From: Clonostachys chloroleuca
Lineage: Eukaryota > Ascomycota > Sordariomycetes > Hypocreales > Bionectriaceae
DNA length: 64,000 nucleotides
Direction: 5' to 3'
Assembly: GCA_037952775.1 (NCBI GenBank)
Contig: JBANAY010000003.1
Span: 33,542,001-33,606,000 of the forward strand
Positions 1 to 11,400 of this stretch are shown in pieces (positions within the stretch are counted from its first letter, which is position 1; each line of letters starts with the position of its first letter). Both the position numbers and the translations under genes were made by a program. The notes under the pieces are model-generated. The model saw only the letters and a list, made by a program, of their open reading frames with translations. It searched no databases and was not told where the DNA came from.

Positions 1-2
1 AG

Positions 3-617
3 CGTGTAGTAGACTTATCGAAGAGTCTTCAGCCTGGGAATGAGACTGGTACGGCTAATGGTGAAGAGAATGATAATCCCTTCCAGCTATCAGACGGCCT
101 CCGATGGTATCTAATTGATGCGCAAGAGGATAAGCCAGGGGCACCAGCCACGCCTGGCATGGGTAAGTCGACAGTTGCCTCGAATAACGTAGAGGCAGTG
201 GCCAATATTCATACTCGCGCAGCTGGTGCGAAGGGCAAGAACAGAGATAGTGTTGCGAGCATCGAGGGTATCAACAAGACACTTTCTAAGAGTCTGGAGA
301 GCCGCCGGAGTAGCTCAAGCTCTAAACGGGCACATCCGCTCCTGAAAACCAACGCGGTGGCAAGCGAGACGAACTCTCTTCGCGCAGGTGCGGTCGAAAC
401 ACCGGTGGCTACGAGTCCACTGCAGGGAGGAGTTCTGTCAGCGTCAGACTTCGACAGGTCCAAGGCCACAGCCTCAGCGAGCCTATCCAGGTCTCCAGAG
501 CGTGGCAGAGCCGTTCGGGGAAACCCAGGCCCAGCACAACGAGACGGACCACCAGAGCAAGAGGCTGCCCCGTCGACCCCCGAGGTACGCAAACTTGACG
601 CCTTGCTCGGCCCATAG
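3..617 (+). CDS. 3' end of an unidentified protein-coding gene (truncated at window edge)
   Basis: An open frame runs from the first bases of the window to a TAG at 615-617, about 204 residues with no start inside that looks genuine, so this is probably the last exon of a gene beginning outside the window. The first 50 residues look folded (a stretch reading DGLRWYLIDAQED). The rest is low complexity, rich in Ser, Arg, Pro and Ala, and looks disordered; it ends in a short conserved-looking KLDALLGP. I do not recognise the family. The frame is supported by coding-like composition over its full length compared with the overlapping frames. Confidence 0.5.
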   Translation, partial: RVVDLSKSLQPGNETGTANGEENDNPFQLSDGLRWYLIDAQEDKPGAPATPGMGKSTVASNNVEAVANIHTRAAGAKGKNRDSVASIEGINKTLSKSLESRRSSSSSKRAHPLLKTNAVASETNSLRAGAVETPVATSPLQGGVLSASDFDRSKATASASLSRSPERGRAVRGNPGPAQRDGPPEQEAAPSTPEVRKLDALLGP

Positions 618-1361
618 GGACATAAATGCTGATTTTGGTACGACTCGATTAGCGGCAGAGAACACTTTTGCGACAGGAGTCAACGGGCAGCCCAGCAAAA
701 GGGTCCGTCGTGTGGGATGCGTTATGGAGTGTGGATTATAGCTATGGAAGCCCAACGAAAAAATAACATCTTGTCCGAACTGTTTTTTGTGGAGGGATAG
801 CCAAGCGAAATTGTAGATTGGGTTATCATTTGGACCACATATATGTGTTTAGGTTAGCTGGCGTTTGGTTGGATCTTTCGGGCATAGAGGTGTCTGGGGT
901 AACAGCGGTGACAATTCTATTATCGTATTTTGCGTTCCGGTCTTCTCTTGGCCTGTTCTTAGATTGCTTTGGTGAATTTTTCTGATTTTTATCAAAATGC
1001 GTTGCCATCTACTAGGAGCAAGACGAGTTGTTTTCGAGCCTTGCTAGCTACGTAGAAGTGTTGTATTTTAAACTGAAAACGAAAAGGAAATACCCATTGC
1101 GGCCTCATCGAGCCTCTAGGGTAGGCTGCATTTGGAGAAGAAAGTGGAGGATATACTGCAATGTTCGATGCGCATTCCCTTAGTGTCTACCTGATAATTT
1201 GATACCAGGAGCACCAGAATTTGCTGGCGGCTTGTTGGGCTACATTAACCCCGTATTATTGAGACCCAGTCCCGAGGTTGCTTTGAGAGTCTCCTCAATC
1301 AGCCAACCAATCACCGCGTCCAATCCCTTACAATGATGTGAGCGCAACCTCTTCATTAGCA
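618..1361. other. Intergenic, no gene seen
   Basis: AT-rich spacer holding the probable 3' UTR of the upstream gene and the promoter of the F-box-like gene. Short reading frames here show no coding character. A pair of ATGs at 1333 and 1336 followed at once by TGA lies just before the F-box-like start and could act as a minimal upstream ORF. Confidence 0.5.
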
Positions 1362-2384
1362 ATGGAGTCTATCTCCGATCGACAAAGCACGGCGGCCAAG
1401 CAGCCCAGACTGCCCCCGGAGCTGCTTCACCATGTGGTTGAGTCCGTGCTGCCCTCGAACACGCGGGCCCTGATCCCTACAACACACCCATCTACTAAAA
1501 CGCTGCTCGCCTTGACAAGGGTCTCGCGCGTCACCTATCTCGCCGCGTCGAAGCTCCTTCGGCAGCGATGTCTCTACATCGACTCTAGCCGGCGGCTGAG
1601 TGACATGCTACTGTGCATGGACCGGTTCGTGCCACGGCTCCCTCCAACCCTGTCGCTGCGATGCATCACGTCGCTCTACCTGGCGCCTTTCCCCGCATCG
1701 TCGCTCGACGACCAGCCCACGGCCATCTGGGTGCGGGAGCTGTTCTGCGAGGTCTGCGAGACGCTGCGGCGGCTGGTGGTCGACATGCCATTCGAGACTC
1801 TCGACCCCCTGGACGACCACCTCAACGTGAGGCGCACGCTGCGCGAAGGGTTCGAGCAGCTCGGCAGGCTGGAGGAGTTTGCGTGCCTGGGCCAGTACCC
1901 GGCCCTGAGCGTGCCGGACGCGCACACGGACGTGTGGAGGCTCTGGCCGGACCTCAGGCGGCTGGTGCTGTTCAACGTGCCCGCGGACAGCCACTGGCTG
2001 TGGTGGGACGTCGCCACGCTTCCCAGGTTAGGCCACGTCGTGCTGGCGAGACCGCGGCGGCTGGGGGCGGTCAACATCAAGGATGAGTACTTCCACAAGC
2101 TGCCCCGGGACGACGCCCGGCTGGAGCGGGAGATCAAGATCGTGCTCATGGACACGGCCGAGGACCTGCCCACCGTGACTTGCGCGAGGTGGGAGGAGAT
2201 TGATCCCAGGGGGAGGATGACGGTCGAGCAGATCCATGTGCCGACGTCGTTCTACGGGGATGAGACGGCGAGCGCGCTCGTGACGGCCTGGGTGCGGCGA
2301 GGAGCCTTGGAGGGGACGCTATGGGATTGGTCTGGGGAGCAGATTGGCAAGGCACCGGCGCGTTCGGCGCCTGCCTCGGCGTGA
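1362..2384 (+). CDS. F-box-like domain protein, 340 aa
   Basis: Single-exon gene. The N-terminus holds the F-box-like pattern LPPELLHHVVESVLP near residues 20-35, then a helical segment with ALTRVSRVTYLAASKLL. This is the usual layout of the large fungal family of F-box-like proteins with a degenerate LRR-like C-terminal part; the repeated LRRLV and LEEF stretches fit that. Such proteins may be substrate receptors of SCF ubiquitin ligases, but no substrate can be inferred. I chose the ATG at 1362 because the frame upstream offers only a GTG at 1338. GC content is high within the gene and falls sharply outside it. Confidence 0.65.
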   Translation: MESISDRQSTAAKQPRLPPELLHHVVESVLPSNTRALIPTTHPSTKTLLALTRVSRVTYLAASKLLRQRCLYIDSSRRLSDMLLCMDRFVPRLPPTLSLRCITSLYLAPFPASSLDDQPTAIWVRELFCEVCETLRRLVVDMPFETLDPLDDHLNVRRTLREGFEQLGRLEEFACLGQYPALSVPDAHTDVWRLWPDLRRLVLFNVPADSHWLWWDVATLPRLGHVVLARPRRLGAVNIKDEYFHKLPRDDARLEREIKIVLMDTAEDLPTVTCARWEEIDPRGRMTVEQIHVPTSFYGDETASALVTAWVRRGALEGTLWDWSGEQIGKAPARSAPASA

Positions 2385-3733
2385 ATGAAAGGGAAGGGCG
2401 ACAATTACGGATGGTAGGATGGCTACTTAATGTATATCTAACTTTCTCGGTCTTTGTTTCTATCATTTTCTACATTGCTAGCAATCTTGAAGGTCAGAGT
2501 AGTCATAAATAGAAGAGCCAGAGCCATAGTCAGTTAGTTGACACCATTTACTTTATCAAATCTTGGCACCAGTGAGAAACACGATATATCAGGGTGGTGC
2601 CTTTTCCCTGGTCTCATGACAACACTTTTCGACCATGATTGATTTAATCTGGCGTGATATCCTGCTATCGTCCGGCTACTCTCATGATGACAAGATCCAC
2701 AAGGGAGGGCTACGAGCTTGAATAAGGCTTGGATAAGTACACAAGACCTATCTACTTTGAATTGTGGTGGCATAGGCGAGGTTGTGCTAGTTTCAACAAC
2801 AACTCGTGCTGTGCCATTCACCCATCCTTAGTGCATGTTGGGCTAGTTCCCTTCTCGAAGATTGCTAATGCAATTACCCTGGACGAGAAGGTTGGATCAA
2901 AGCAGCCACCTGATTACGTACTACAGACTTAGCAAAACGGCTTTGGCAGGTGGAAACGGTAGTGATTTCAGCGCCGAGTACGGCGTACCCTGGACCAATA
3001 GCTAACTCGAACGAGTCTTCGGGAATGGAGCGCGCATGTCCGCGCCCACGCATCGACCTTCGGTCTGTCGTTTGGCAATGCTGGAGTTCGAGTCTGACCT
3101 GCACTCCACTTGACTCCTCGGCTCTTCTCCAGACCAACCGACAGAAATAGGACGGGGCCCCGTCGTTGATTAATCCATCTGGGCAGTGCCGCTCCCACAA
3201 TCGACCTCCCAATCCGAATTACCTACTCCGTAGTCTCACCTCTCTCCGCAACACCTCGACCAACGCCTTGAGCACCTGCTCCCCTCGCCCGCCCGCCTTC
3301 TCTTGTGTTGCCCTACAGCCACGCCCGACAACGACCGGCGACGACAGCAATTTTCTCCAACCTTGCGCCTGCCCCGTCTCACCTTATTCGACCCTTCCGT
3401 GAACTGGCCGACTAACTTCGCTAATATCTGCGATGTCGCTCCAGATATAGCTCAATTCAGAAATCCTTACCCACACCCCGTGGTGCGCAAGCCCGAGTTT
3501 TCGCAACGACGATCCGCTCGAAGGAAGATATGCTACGCCAGCTACTGTAACGAGTCGCCCTGCTTCTTCTTCAATACCACCTCCCCACTATCCTTGAACC
3601 TCCTTTATCCCCTTACTCTCGAAATCCCGTGTTTCCCAATTTGCCCCCCCCACCGTTCCGTCCGTCCCCCGAAACCTCCGAACTCTACGGGGACTGGAAG
3701 CAGGCTATATCTGCAGCCTAAAAAAACGCAACT
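2385..3733. other. Intergenic with CT-rich leader of the deubiquitinase gene
   Basis: About 2385-3000 is AT-rich spacer. From about 3200 to 3733 the + strand is strongly pyrimidine-rich with many CCC and CTC runs, typical of transcription-start and leader regions in filamentous fungi. Several short ORFs lie in this leader (for example from an ATG at 3303-like positions) but none looks conserved. Confidence 0.5.
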
Positions 3734-5626
3734 ATGCAGAATAGACCGGCGACCGTTGTATCGTACGCAGCCGGAGCCTCTCTCGCTGCTGTCGCACTCA
3801 TCTATGTGTTTGGCCCGACGTTTACGCTCGACGATGACGCCAACTCGTCCCGCAAGAAGACCATAGTTGGCCTGCGCAACCAGGCCAATGACTGCTTCAT
3901 CAACTCGGTCCTCCAAGTCCTCGCCGGCCTCGACGACCTGCGAATCTACCTCATCCGCGAGACCCACCGCCGGCGCATTGAGAACCCGGGCGTCTACACC
4001 TTTGTTGTCCAGCCGGATGGGAAGAAGGTGCCCGAATGGAAGCTACAAGGGCTCCAGGAGGGTTTGGTGACCCAGGGGTTGAAGGAGATGTTGGATGCGT
4101 TGAATGAGCGGCCCATCTACAAAAAGTCAATCTCCCCCTTCCCCATTGTGCGTGTGCTTGAGATGGCGTTCAGGCAAAAGATTAGCCGGCAGCAGCAGGA
4201 TGCGCAGGAATTTCTACAGATTGTGGCCGAGAGGCTTAAGGATGAGTATCATGCCGGTAGACGGGCGCGAATGCACACACGCCGTTATGGCTTGACGCCG
4301 AGTCCTTCCACCGTGGAGCTGAAGACGGCTGCAGAAAAGAATGGCTCGAACGCCGCCAACGGAACCGAGGGCGAGAGCGAGGGAGATGAAAAGGCCGGGA
4401 CCGAAGAGCAGCCCAAGACCACGAATGAATCTAGTAGCAATTCGAGCATCGAAACGCCGGGAGACGAGCCTGCCCACATTCCTCTGGAGCTTGAAGATAA
4501 CTTCCCAATGGAAGGTAAATACGAATCGCAATTACAGTGTCTAACTTGCCGATACAAGTCGAAGCCGAGGGAGGAGACGTTTTGTACACTTACTTTGGCG
4601 GTGCCGCAGGTATCCTCTACATCGCTAAATAGCTGTTTTGATGGAATATTCAAGACGGAGCATATTGACGATTTCAAGTGCGAGAATTGCAGGCTGCTTC
4701 AAACGAGGACGAATCTTGAGCATGATATGGCAAAGTCTACATCCGAGGCTTTTAAGACACAGGCAAAAGAAAGCATCGACAAGCTCACAGAGGCGATTGA
4801 AACGGATCCCGAGAGACCTCCGGAGGACGTGGAGCTCAGCGATATCCGGTTCGCGCCGAAGCGCAGGATCGCAAAGACGACACGCATGACTACGTTTCCC
4901 AAGATTCTGGCGCTGCATCTCTCCCGATCCATCTATGGAGTCGGCCAGATGACCCAGAAGAACTCGGCCAAGGTTTCGTTCCCTGAGCATTTATCTCTGG
5001 GAGGATTGGCCCAGCAACACAAATACAAGCTACTGGGAGTGGTGACACATAGAGGCGGACACAACAGTGGGCACTACGAAGCGTTCAGACGTCAGAATCA
5101 GCCACGGCCCCCGTTCGCCAATATCAATACGTTCCAGCCTTCCGAGGTCTACAGCAAAACTCCCACACCGGCGGCGACACCGAAAATTCAGGCAAAGCGG
5201 GTGGCGGCCAGCCCTGCAGTGTCCACCCCTGATCTCCTTTCCTCGTCGTCCCTGAACAATTCCTCTACCCCTTCATTGGAATCGATGGTCGCAGCAGGAC
5301 CGCGGAGCGTACCGCAGGAGCCGGCACTAGCCGTAGCACCTGATGGCAAAGATGGGTCAGACAAGGAAAAGGATGGTGATTCGAGCAGCATCCGTTCGGC
5401 AATGGCGTCCACCAAATCCGCGCTCTCGCGAATTGCCTCCCCTAAATCAAAGGACGACGGTGGGTTGCTGTCGCCGAAGTCCGGAATCCAGCCCCCACGG
5501 AAACGTAAGCACGGTCCCGAGAAGTGGTGGCGTGTGAGCGACGAGAAGGTGCGGGAGTCGAAAACGAGCGAGGTTCTGGGAATGCAAAAAGAAGTTTACC
5601 TCCTGTTCTACGAACTGGAGAAATAG
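3734..5626 (+). CDS. UBP16: Ubiquitin carboxyl-terminal hydrolase, UBP16/USP30 type, membrane-anchored
   Basis: Single exon, 630 aa. An N-terminal hydrophobic segment (about residues 8-27) is a likely membrane anchor, as in yeast Ubp16 of the mitochondrial outer membrane. The USP Cys box follows directly (GLRNQANDCFINS, catalytic Cys54). Two CxxC pairs (CLTC about 270 and CENC about 317) form the zinc-binding fingers. The His box VTHRGGHNSGHYEAF places catalytic His447, and a late WWRVSDEKV supplies the usual acidic third residue. A Ser/Pro-rich disordered insert of about 120 residues sits between the His box and this last motif. Role from family knowledge: removal of ubiquitin at mitochondrial or other organelle membranes. 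The start is the first ATG after the CT-rich leader and gives the anchor directly. Confidence 0.9.
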   Translation: MQNRPATVVSYAAGASLAAVALIYVFGPTFTLDDDANSSRKKTIVGLRNQANDCFINSVLQVLAGLDDLRIYLIRETHRRRIENPGVYTFVVQPDGKKVPEWKLQGLQEGLVTQGLKEMLDALNERPIYKKSISPFPIVRVLEMAFRQKISRQQQDAQEFLQIVAERLKDEYHAGRRARMHTRRYGLTPSPSTVELKTAAEKNGSNAANGTEGESEGDEKAGTEEQPKTTNESSSNSSIETPGDEPAHIPLELEDNFPMEGKYESQLQCLTCRYKSKPREETFCTLTLAVPQVSSTSLNSCFDGIFKTEHIDDFKCENCRLLQTRTNLEHDMAKSTSEAFKTQAKESIDKLTEAIETDPERPPEDVELSDIRFAPKRRIAKTTRMTTFPKILALHLSRSIYGVGQMTQKNSAKVSFPEHLSLGGLAQQHKYKLLGVVTHRGGHNSGHYEAFRRQNQPRPPFANINTFQPSEVYSKTPTPAATPKIQAKRVAASPAVSTPDLLSSSSLNNSSTPSLESMVAAGPRSVPQEPALAVAPDGKDGSDKEKDGDSSSIRSAMASTKSALSRIASPKSKDDGGLLSPKSGIQPPRKRKHGPEKWWRVSDEKVRESKTSEVLGMQKEVYLLFYELEK

Positions 5627-8483
5627 AGGATCGACGACATCAATGCTTCCCAAAGGAAAGGCGGGCTTATGAGAGACAAACAACAAGCAGTTTCTCAATT
5701 GTCGAAGAAAGAGGAGCAACGGCCGAACGCCTCTCCTTCGACCCCCTCCCCCGTCTTCTCACCCCCTTCCTGGCCGGCTCTTCATCTATGTATCGGCTGA
5801 TACCTATTTAATTGGCGCGGCTGGCCCTGTCTTGTGTGTGCCTTGTAAACCTAGACAACTTCTCTTGCTCTGGCTTTCACATGCCCATTGATGTTTTCTT
5901 TTTCCTCTGGTCTCCACTCTGGTTTGGATTGAATGGCGTAAATAAAAAAGGCATTGGCATCAGTAGCACATTTTTCATTATTTTTGGGTCACGCATGTTT
6001 TTTAGTTTTTTCTTCGGGGATGGAGACATGGGGGATGGGGCTGCATCGGTATGGGGACTGGATGGACGGATCCGGCTGGATAGATCAGGCAGACAGGCAT
6101 CAGAAAAAAACAGATACATACTATGTATACTTGCAGCAGATTGCCCATGCAAGTCTGGGGAGAGTGAGCAGATGCCGGAGCAGATTCTTGTCTTGGTCAG
6201 ATAATGATAGTCTGGGGAGAGTGAGCAGATGCCAGAGCAAATTCTTTCTTGGTCAGACAATGATGACGGAGTGCCGAACGGGGAACCTCTGCGAACTGCG
6301 GAATGGCACATCTATACGACCCAGCTCTCTGCCGAGTGGGAGATGGTGTACATATCTACATGGCAACCTCCGTTCTTGTGCATTGGCTAATGATCGTGCT
6401 GAGACTCGGCAAGGGATATACCTGTCTGCAGGCGCGAATAAACTGAAAATCTACAGAAATCGTACTATGTGCTAGATAGTATCTAATTACTGGGTTATAA
6501 CGGCTTATAACGGCAGCCATTTTGCCACTCCGGGTTGTGCGCTAATTCGCCCGGCGGGCTCCGTCTTGCGTGAGAGTCTGATGCTACCGCACGCACGGGG
6601 GAAGAAGCCGGCAGCGACGGATTGCCCACTGATTACGGGAGAGTGCGTCGCAGCGGGCTCAATTGGGAGATGGGAGGGGCCAATGGGGGTATCGCTCGTC
6701 TCATCCATAGGCAGCGGAGCGGCGGAAGGTGGCTCGGACTGGATACTTAAAGTCGCAATGCGATGCTCTGGAGAGAGCCTGTCGTGTGGGTGAGTTTGTG
6801 ACATGCCGGGAAGCAGTAGGGTCGTAATATGGGCGGTTTAAAACTGCTGACCCTGGCCTGGCCTTTACATTCAGCCCAGGACGACGGCCAGGAGGGAGAA
6901 AGAGGCAGCCGGGAAGAAAAGGAAGATAGACGCACCCGGGGATGGGGCGATGTATCCATATATCCATATCCAAGCCATCCACATGATGAGAGGGTAGTGG
7001 TACCTCAGTACTCTGTTGGCTTCACGCACTGCGGTTAGGTCCGCCGTAATTGTGCCTGGGCGTGAGTTGGGGTAGGTGTAAACGCAGTCCAAAAGCAGGT
7101 GCCTGCAAGTGTGGGCCGCGGCTGGAATAGGAAAACCGTTAAATGGATTGTGCGCAACGGGAGCAGGAAAAGGTCCCGTTCTTCGTATCCAATCCCAACG
7201 TGCCTCGGCGCACCACTGCGATCGCAGACTTGTGGACTTGGGCGCGGATTCAGCTGGTGCGTTCCAGCAACCGAGCTGGCACATAGACGCGGAATTGGTT
7301 GCGCCAACAGACCCGACAAAGCTCCTAGCGCTGCGCTAGCAAAGCCACTCTCCCGGGCACTAGCACATTAGCCCTGGTGGACCAGCAAGCTCAGGCCAGT
7401 TCAGCAGGCAGCGCTGGCCCCGACCACCAGGTACTGCAATTGGCACTCCCAGCTAGCACTCTATCCCCCAACTAAGACCCAGGCTAGGGCCCCATGCTTG
7501 TCAATCCGGGCTCAAACAACGGTACCTGAGTTTTCTCATCAAGATCAATGTGTAAAAGGCCCCAGGCTGCGGACTGTCTCATCAAGGCCGCCCGGCCCTG
7601 CCATCCTGCCAGCTATCTATAATTATCCGGATCACTGATAATCACATAAGCACGTACGTACGCACGCCCATTTCACCAGCAGGCTGCGGGGAGGCAGCCG
7701 CAGCTCCAGTTCTTCTGCGATCCGTCTAAGCAGGCCAATTGGCGCGCTCAGCCGGCTTTCGGATGCAGCGTCAAACCGTACGATTTTTTGTTGTCATCCC
7801 GTCCCGTCCCAGCTCAGCAAGAGCAATTCTCGGGGTTTGTCGATCCGCCGCCCATGTCCCCCCGTTGTCCACCCCTGGTCTCTGGGAAATCTAGCTATTC
7901 CTGCCTGTGACCCCGTTCCTGCGCTCTCCGGGCCGACCTGATCGAGTGCAACCTCTCGCTTCCTGAGCCCTTCTTGGCCGATTTGTGCTGAAGAATTCCA
8001 AGCATCGAGCTCACCCAACCAGACCGGGACCGTTCGTTCTCCTAGGCGGTCCCATACCATCCCTCTCTCCTCACTCTCTTTCCTCCCCCCACGCTCCCAA
8101 TATTTGCCCACACCCACCCCTTGAGCTGCATGGGTTACTTCGGAGAGCTGTATGCATACTATAGCGAATTCCTGCCCACTGTTTCCCAGCGACCTTTGAT
8201 GTACTACGTGACCCTACAGGCTTGCAGCCACGCCAGGGCAATAAGGATTACAGTAAGCGCCTAAGCGAGCCTCGCCCTATGCCGGTCCGCAGCCCGGGCT
8301 TGGCCTCGCCTGATTCCGAGCTCTTCCCCCATGCCGCCTTGCATTGGACAGCACAACAATTCTGATGCCCTTGGACTAGGGCGCCCGTCGTCCCCTGGCT
8401 GTCACTCCCCAGGTGTCAAGTGTCCTCGCCCAATGGGTGCTTGCATAATACGCTGCTGTTCATAATTCCGATAATTCAAAGGC
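5627..8483. other. Long intergenic region (UBP16 3' side and Zn2Cys6-gene promoter/leader)
   Basis: 2.9 kb without a convincing gene. It contains the 57-bp direct repeat described separately, GATA-like and CCAAT-like words, an ACGTACGTACGC stretch near 7650, and from about 7700 to 8480 a CT-rich, GC-richer segment that looks like a long leader of the Zn2Cys6 gene. Long leaders and large promoters are common for fungal regulatory genes. The short ORFs present show no conserved motif. Confidence 0.5.
6152..6264. repeat. Two-copy direct tandem repeat, about 57 bp per unit
   Basis: Unit one spans 6152-6208 and unit two 6209-6264. Both begin AGTCTGGGGAGAGTGAGCAG and end in AATGAT. They differ by three substitutions and one missing base. 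The repeat is noncoding and lies about 500 bp after UBP16. Confidence 0.85.
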
Positions 8484-11400
8484 ATGGCCTCGGCAGACTC
8501 GAGGGTTGGCGGCCAGGGTGCCTGCACCACCTCGACCGATCCTCCTCTGGATCAGCCTCCTCCGCTGTCTCGCTCGATTCCAACACCAAAGCAAACGACA
8601 TCTCCCAACTCTCATGCCCGCTCTCTCGCGCTCCCGGTCACCTTTGTCAGCGCCAACGTTGCCCCTGCCAGCGCCGACGCTGCCGACACTACCGCCACCA
8701 CCGCTGCTGCTACCACCACCACTACTACCACCTCAACCACCAATAGTAGTACCGCTCCTGCAAACACGGCCGCCGCACCAGGAGCCGCCGGTCCTGCGCC
8801 CGAAATCGAGCAGAACGGCGGCAGCAAGACTTCAGAGGGCGAGACGGAGATGTCGGGCCACCACCAGCCGCCCGGAAGTAGCCCTCGTGGCCCCGCGAGC
8901 TACCCCGCGGCGCCTTCGTTGTCCTCGTCTTCAGCAGCAGTGACCTATCCCCATCCGCCTCAAAATCACTACGCGCCTTACAACCACCAGCACTCCGCGC
9001 CCCCGCCGTCCTCCGATGCTGCCTACCGAGCCAGCCCAGCCCCCAGCAACTCCATGACACTCCCAAGCATGCGAACGATCGATTCGATGACACAGTCGGC
9101 CTCCCACAGCGCAGGCCCTAGCCAGAGCCTGAGCGCACCTATGCCTGCTGGTTCTGGGCCCATGTCGTCGTTCTATCCAGTCCCCCAGTCGTCGACGCTG
9201 GCCTCGAATTACGCCATCTCACCGGAGGTCGTGGCTCGCTATGCGGCCATGCCATATAGTCCGAACAGCGTGCTGCATCGCGCACCCAAAAAGGTACGAG
9301 CTCATTCTTATGCATCGAGAGCTTATGGGGGAAGGGGACGTCGGGATCTCTTCGCAAGTGCTCGAGAGGGGGCCGTCTTCGACCTTCTCTCATAAGGACC
9401 GGGAGGGCCGGAGAGCGCAAGAGGAGGGGAAACATGTTTGAAACGAAGCAGTGCCCGGGATGAATCGAACGGGGAAACTACAAGAAAGACTTCCTGGACG
9501 AGAGAGAAATCACAACTTGGACTAACCTCTTGTCTTTTTTCTTGTTAGGAGATCAAGCGTCGCACGAAAACTGGCTGCTTAACTTGTCGCAAGCGCAGAA
9601 TAAAGGTGAGCACGCGCGGTTTTTCTTATTGTTTCCTTTCTTTTTCCACGAGACGCCCTACATGGTCCAAAGACGGCACTACACTTTTCCGATTTCTCTC
9701 CGCTTCTTCCTCTGTTTTGCGCTTTCGCTTTACGGATCATGATCAGCAGGAATGGCCCGAATTTTCTGATTGGATTTTTGGCCCTTTCCAGATTGAAGCG
9801 GGCAAAACCAGATGCGCACGCGACAACATGGGTGGCACCAATCGTGAATGCGCAGCAGTGCGTAGGAGCCATAATGACATGATTGCGATGCAGGGAGGTC
9901 AGGGATTCGAAGCCGGTCAGCCAGTCTTGATCACGAATTGTTCCGAACCCAGGAAGAAAAAAAAAAAAAAAAAAAAAAGCCGACCCGCTTCATTCCCTTC
10001 CCATGATTCCATTCCTCACGACTCCGCTACTGTACGGCGCAAGTGTGAAGGCTCGCCTGGTGCTGGATGAGGGGACACTTGCACACGTGGTGACGATGCA
10101 GGCAATTATGCAATTATGCAGCGTTGCGTGTGGTGGAGAGCAACCACCATATCGCGCGTCGCAGCCGCTCCCGCTTCCGCTCCCCTCCCCCACCATCAGA
10201 AAGTGCATAGACTGCGACGGAGCCTTCCAATTGCCTGCCCTGTGGTCGCTGCCCTGCCACTCTACCCCAATACACATGTCCGCTGCATGCACCTGCACCG
10301 TGCTGCCTGCTTGACCGACTCTCCCCTCCCCCTCAGCCTGTTCCCTGCTCGAGCTCGCCTTGATTGTCTCCTGGCATTGCTCGCGCGTTTGCCCGTTGGA
10401 GGTCTGCTGTCCGTGACATCAGCTCGTAATTGGCAGATCCGAACCCGCAACTAACAGCTTAATTTCCTTATAGTGCGACGAGGGCCACCCGACGTGCAAC
10501 AATTGCAAGAAGTCGAGGCGCGATTGTCTGGGGTACGACCCTATTTTCCGGCAACAGACTGTGAATCTGGGCAATTCCTACAGCCCGGCCTCATCTTCGG
10601 CCACAACTGTTTCAACCCCTCATTCTCAGGTGGCATCTCCCCCGGAACACTCCAGGATACTCCCACCGCCTACATCCCGCCACCAAGGTGCTCCTCATTC
10701 TCACATCGGATCAAATTCCTACGGAACCCAACCAACTGCTAGCTTGAGTAGCTACTCATCTGCATCCTCGAACGGCCCTCTCCCACCGCCGACGAGCTCT
10801 TCACCCTACCATAACCCGAACGCCAAGAGTGAGCCTGGCGACAGCAAATCCGGCATTAAGCCCGACCTCAGCCCGGCATTCCATTCCTCCTCCTTGAACG
10901 GTTCAGATCACCGGGTTTTGCCTCCACCGAATCCAGGGATAGACGGGTCGAGATCCAACCACCAACACCTCAGAGGTAAGGCCCATTTTTACTGAGCCTC
11001 TCCTCGTAGGATCCACGACTCACCCGGTGTGAAAACAGGAGAGAAGATGAAGATAAATGACATAATCAATTTGCTGGGCCCTCCTCCTCCTCCCCAGCAG
11101 GCCAATTCTTCCGAGGAGGAGTTCAACGAAATCACTAGGGTGTATCATGAGATGTATGCTGGGAGTCTGAGTGCCTTCTTCGAAACAAGCTGGTACTATT
11201 TCGTGGAAAATGGGCAAATGACTTTCCCCAGGGATTCTGGGCTAATCGAGGACATGGCAGCGTTTTTGAAGGTCCTACAAACTGTCAAGGCAAATGACCA
11301 CGTCCAGATGTCTTACTCGGGAGTTTTGGAAACCAGGGTCGTCTGGCAGCTGGCCTGCACTGCGTCCTGGGCTGCGGCTGACAACATTTCGAATTCTATG

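Noticed and set aside
5812..6475. Two overlapping open frames of 130 and 173 codons after UBP16
   Set aside because: They span T-rich 3' UTR-like sequence and the 57-bp repeat, with no motif or codon bias.
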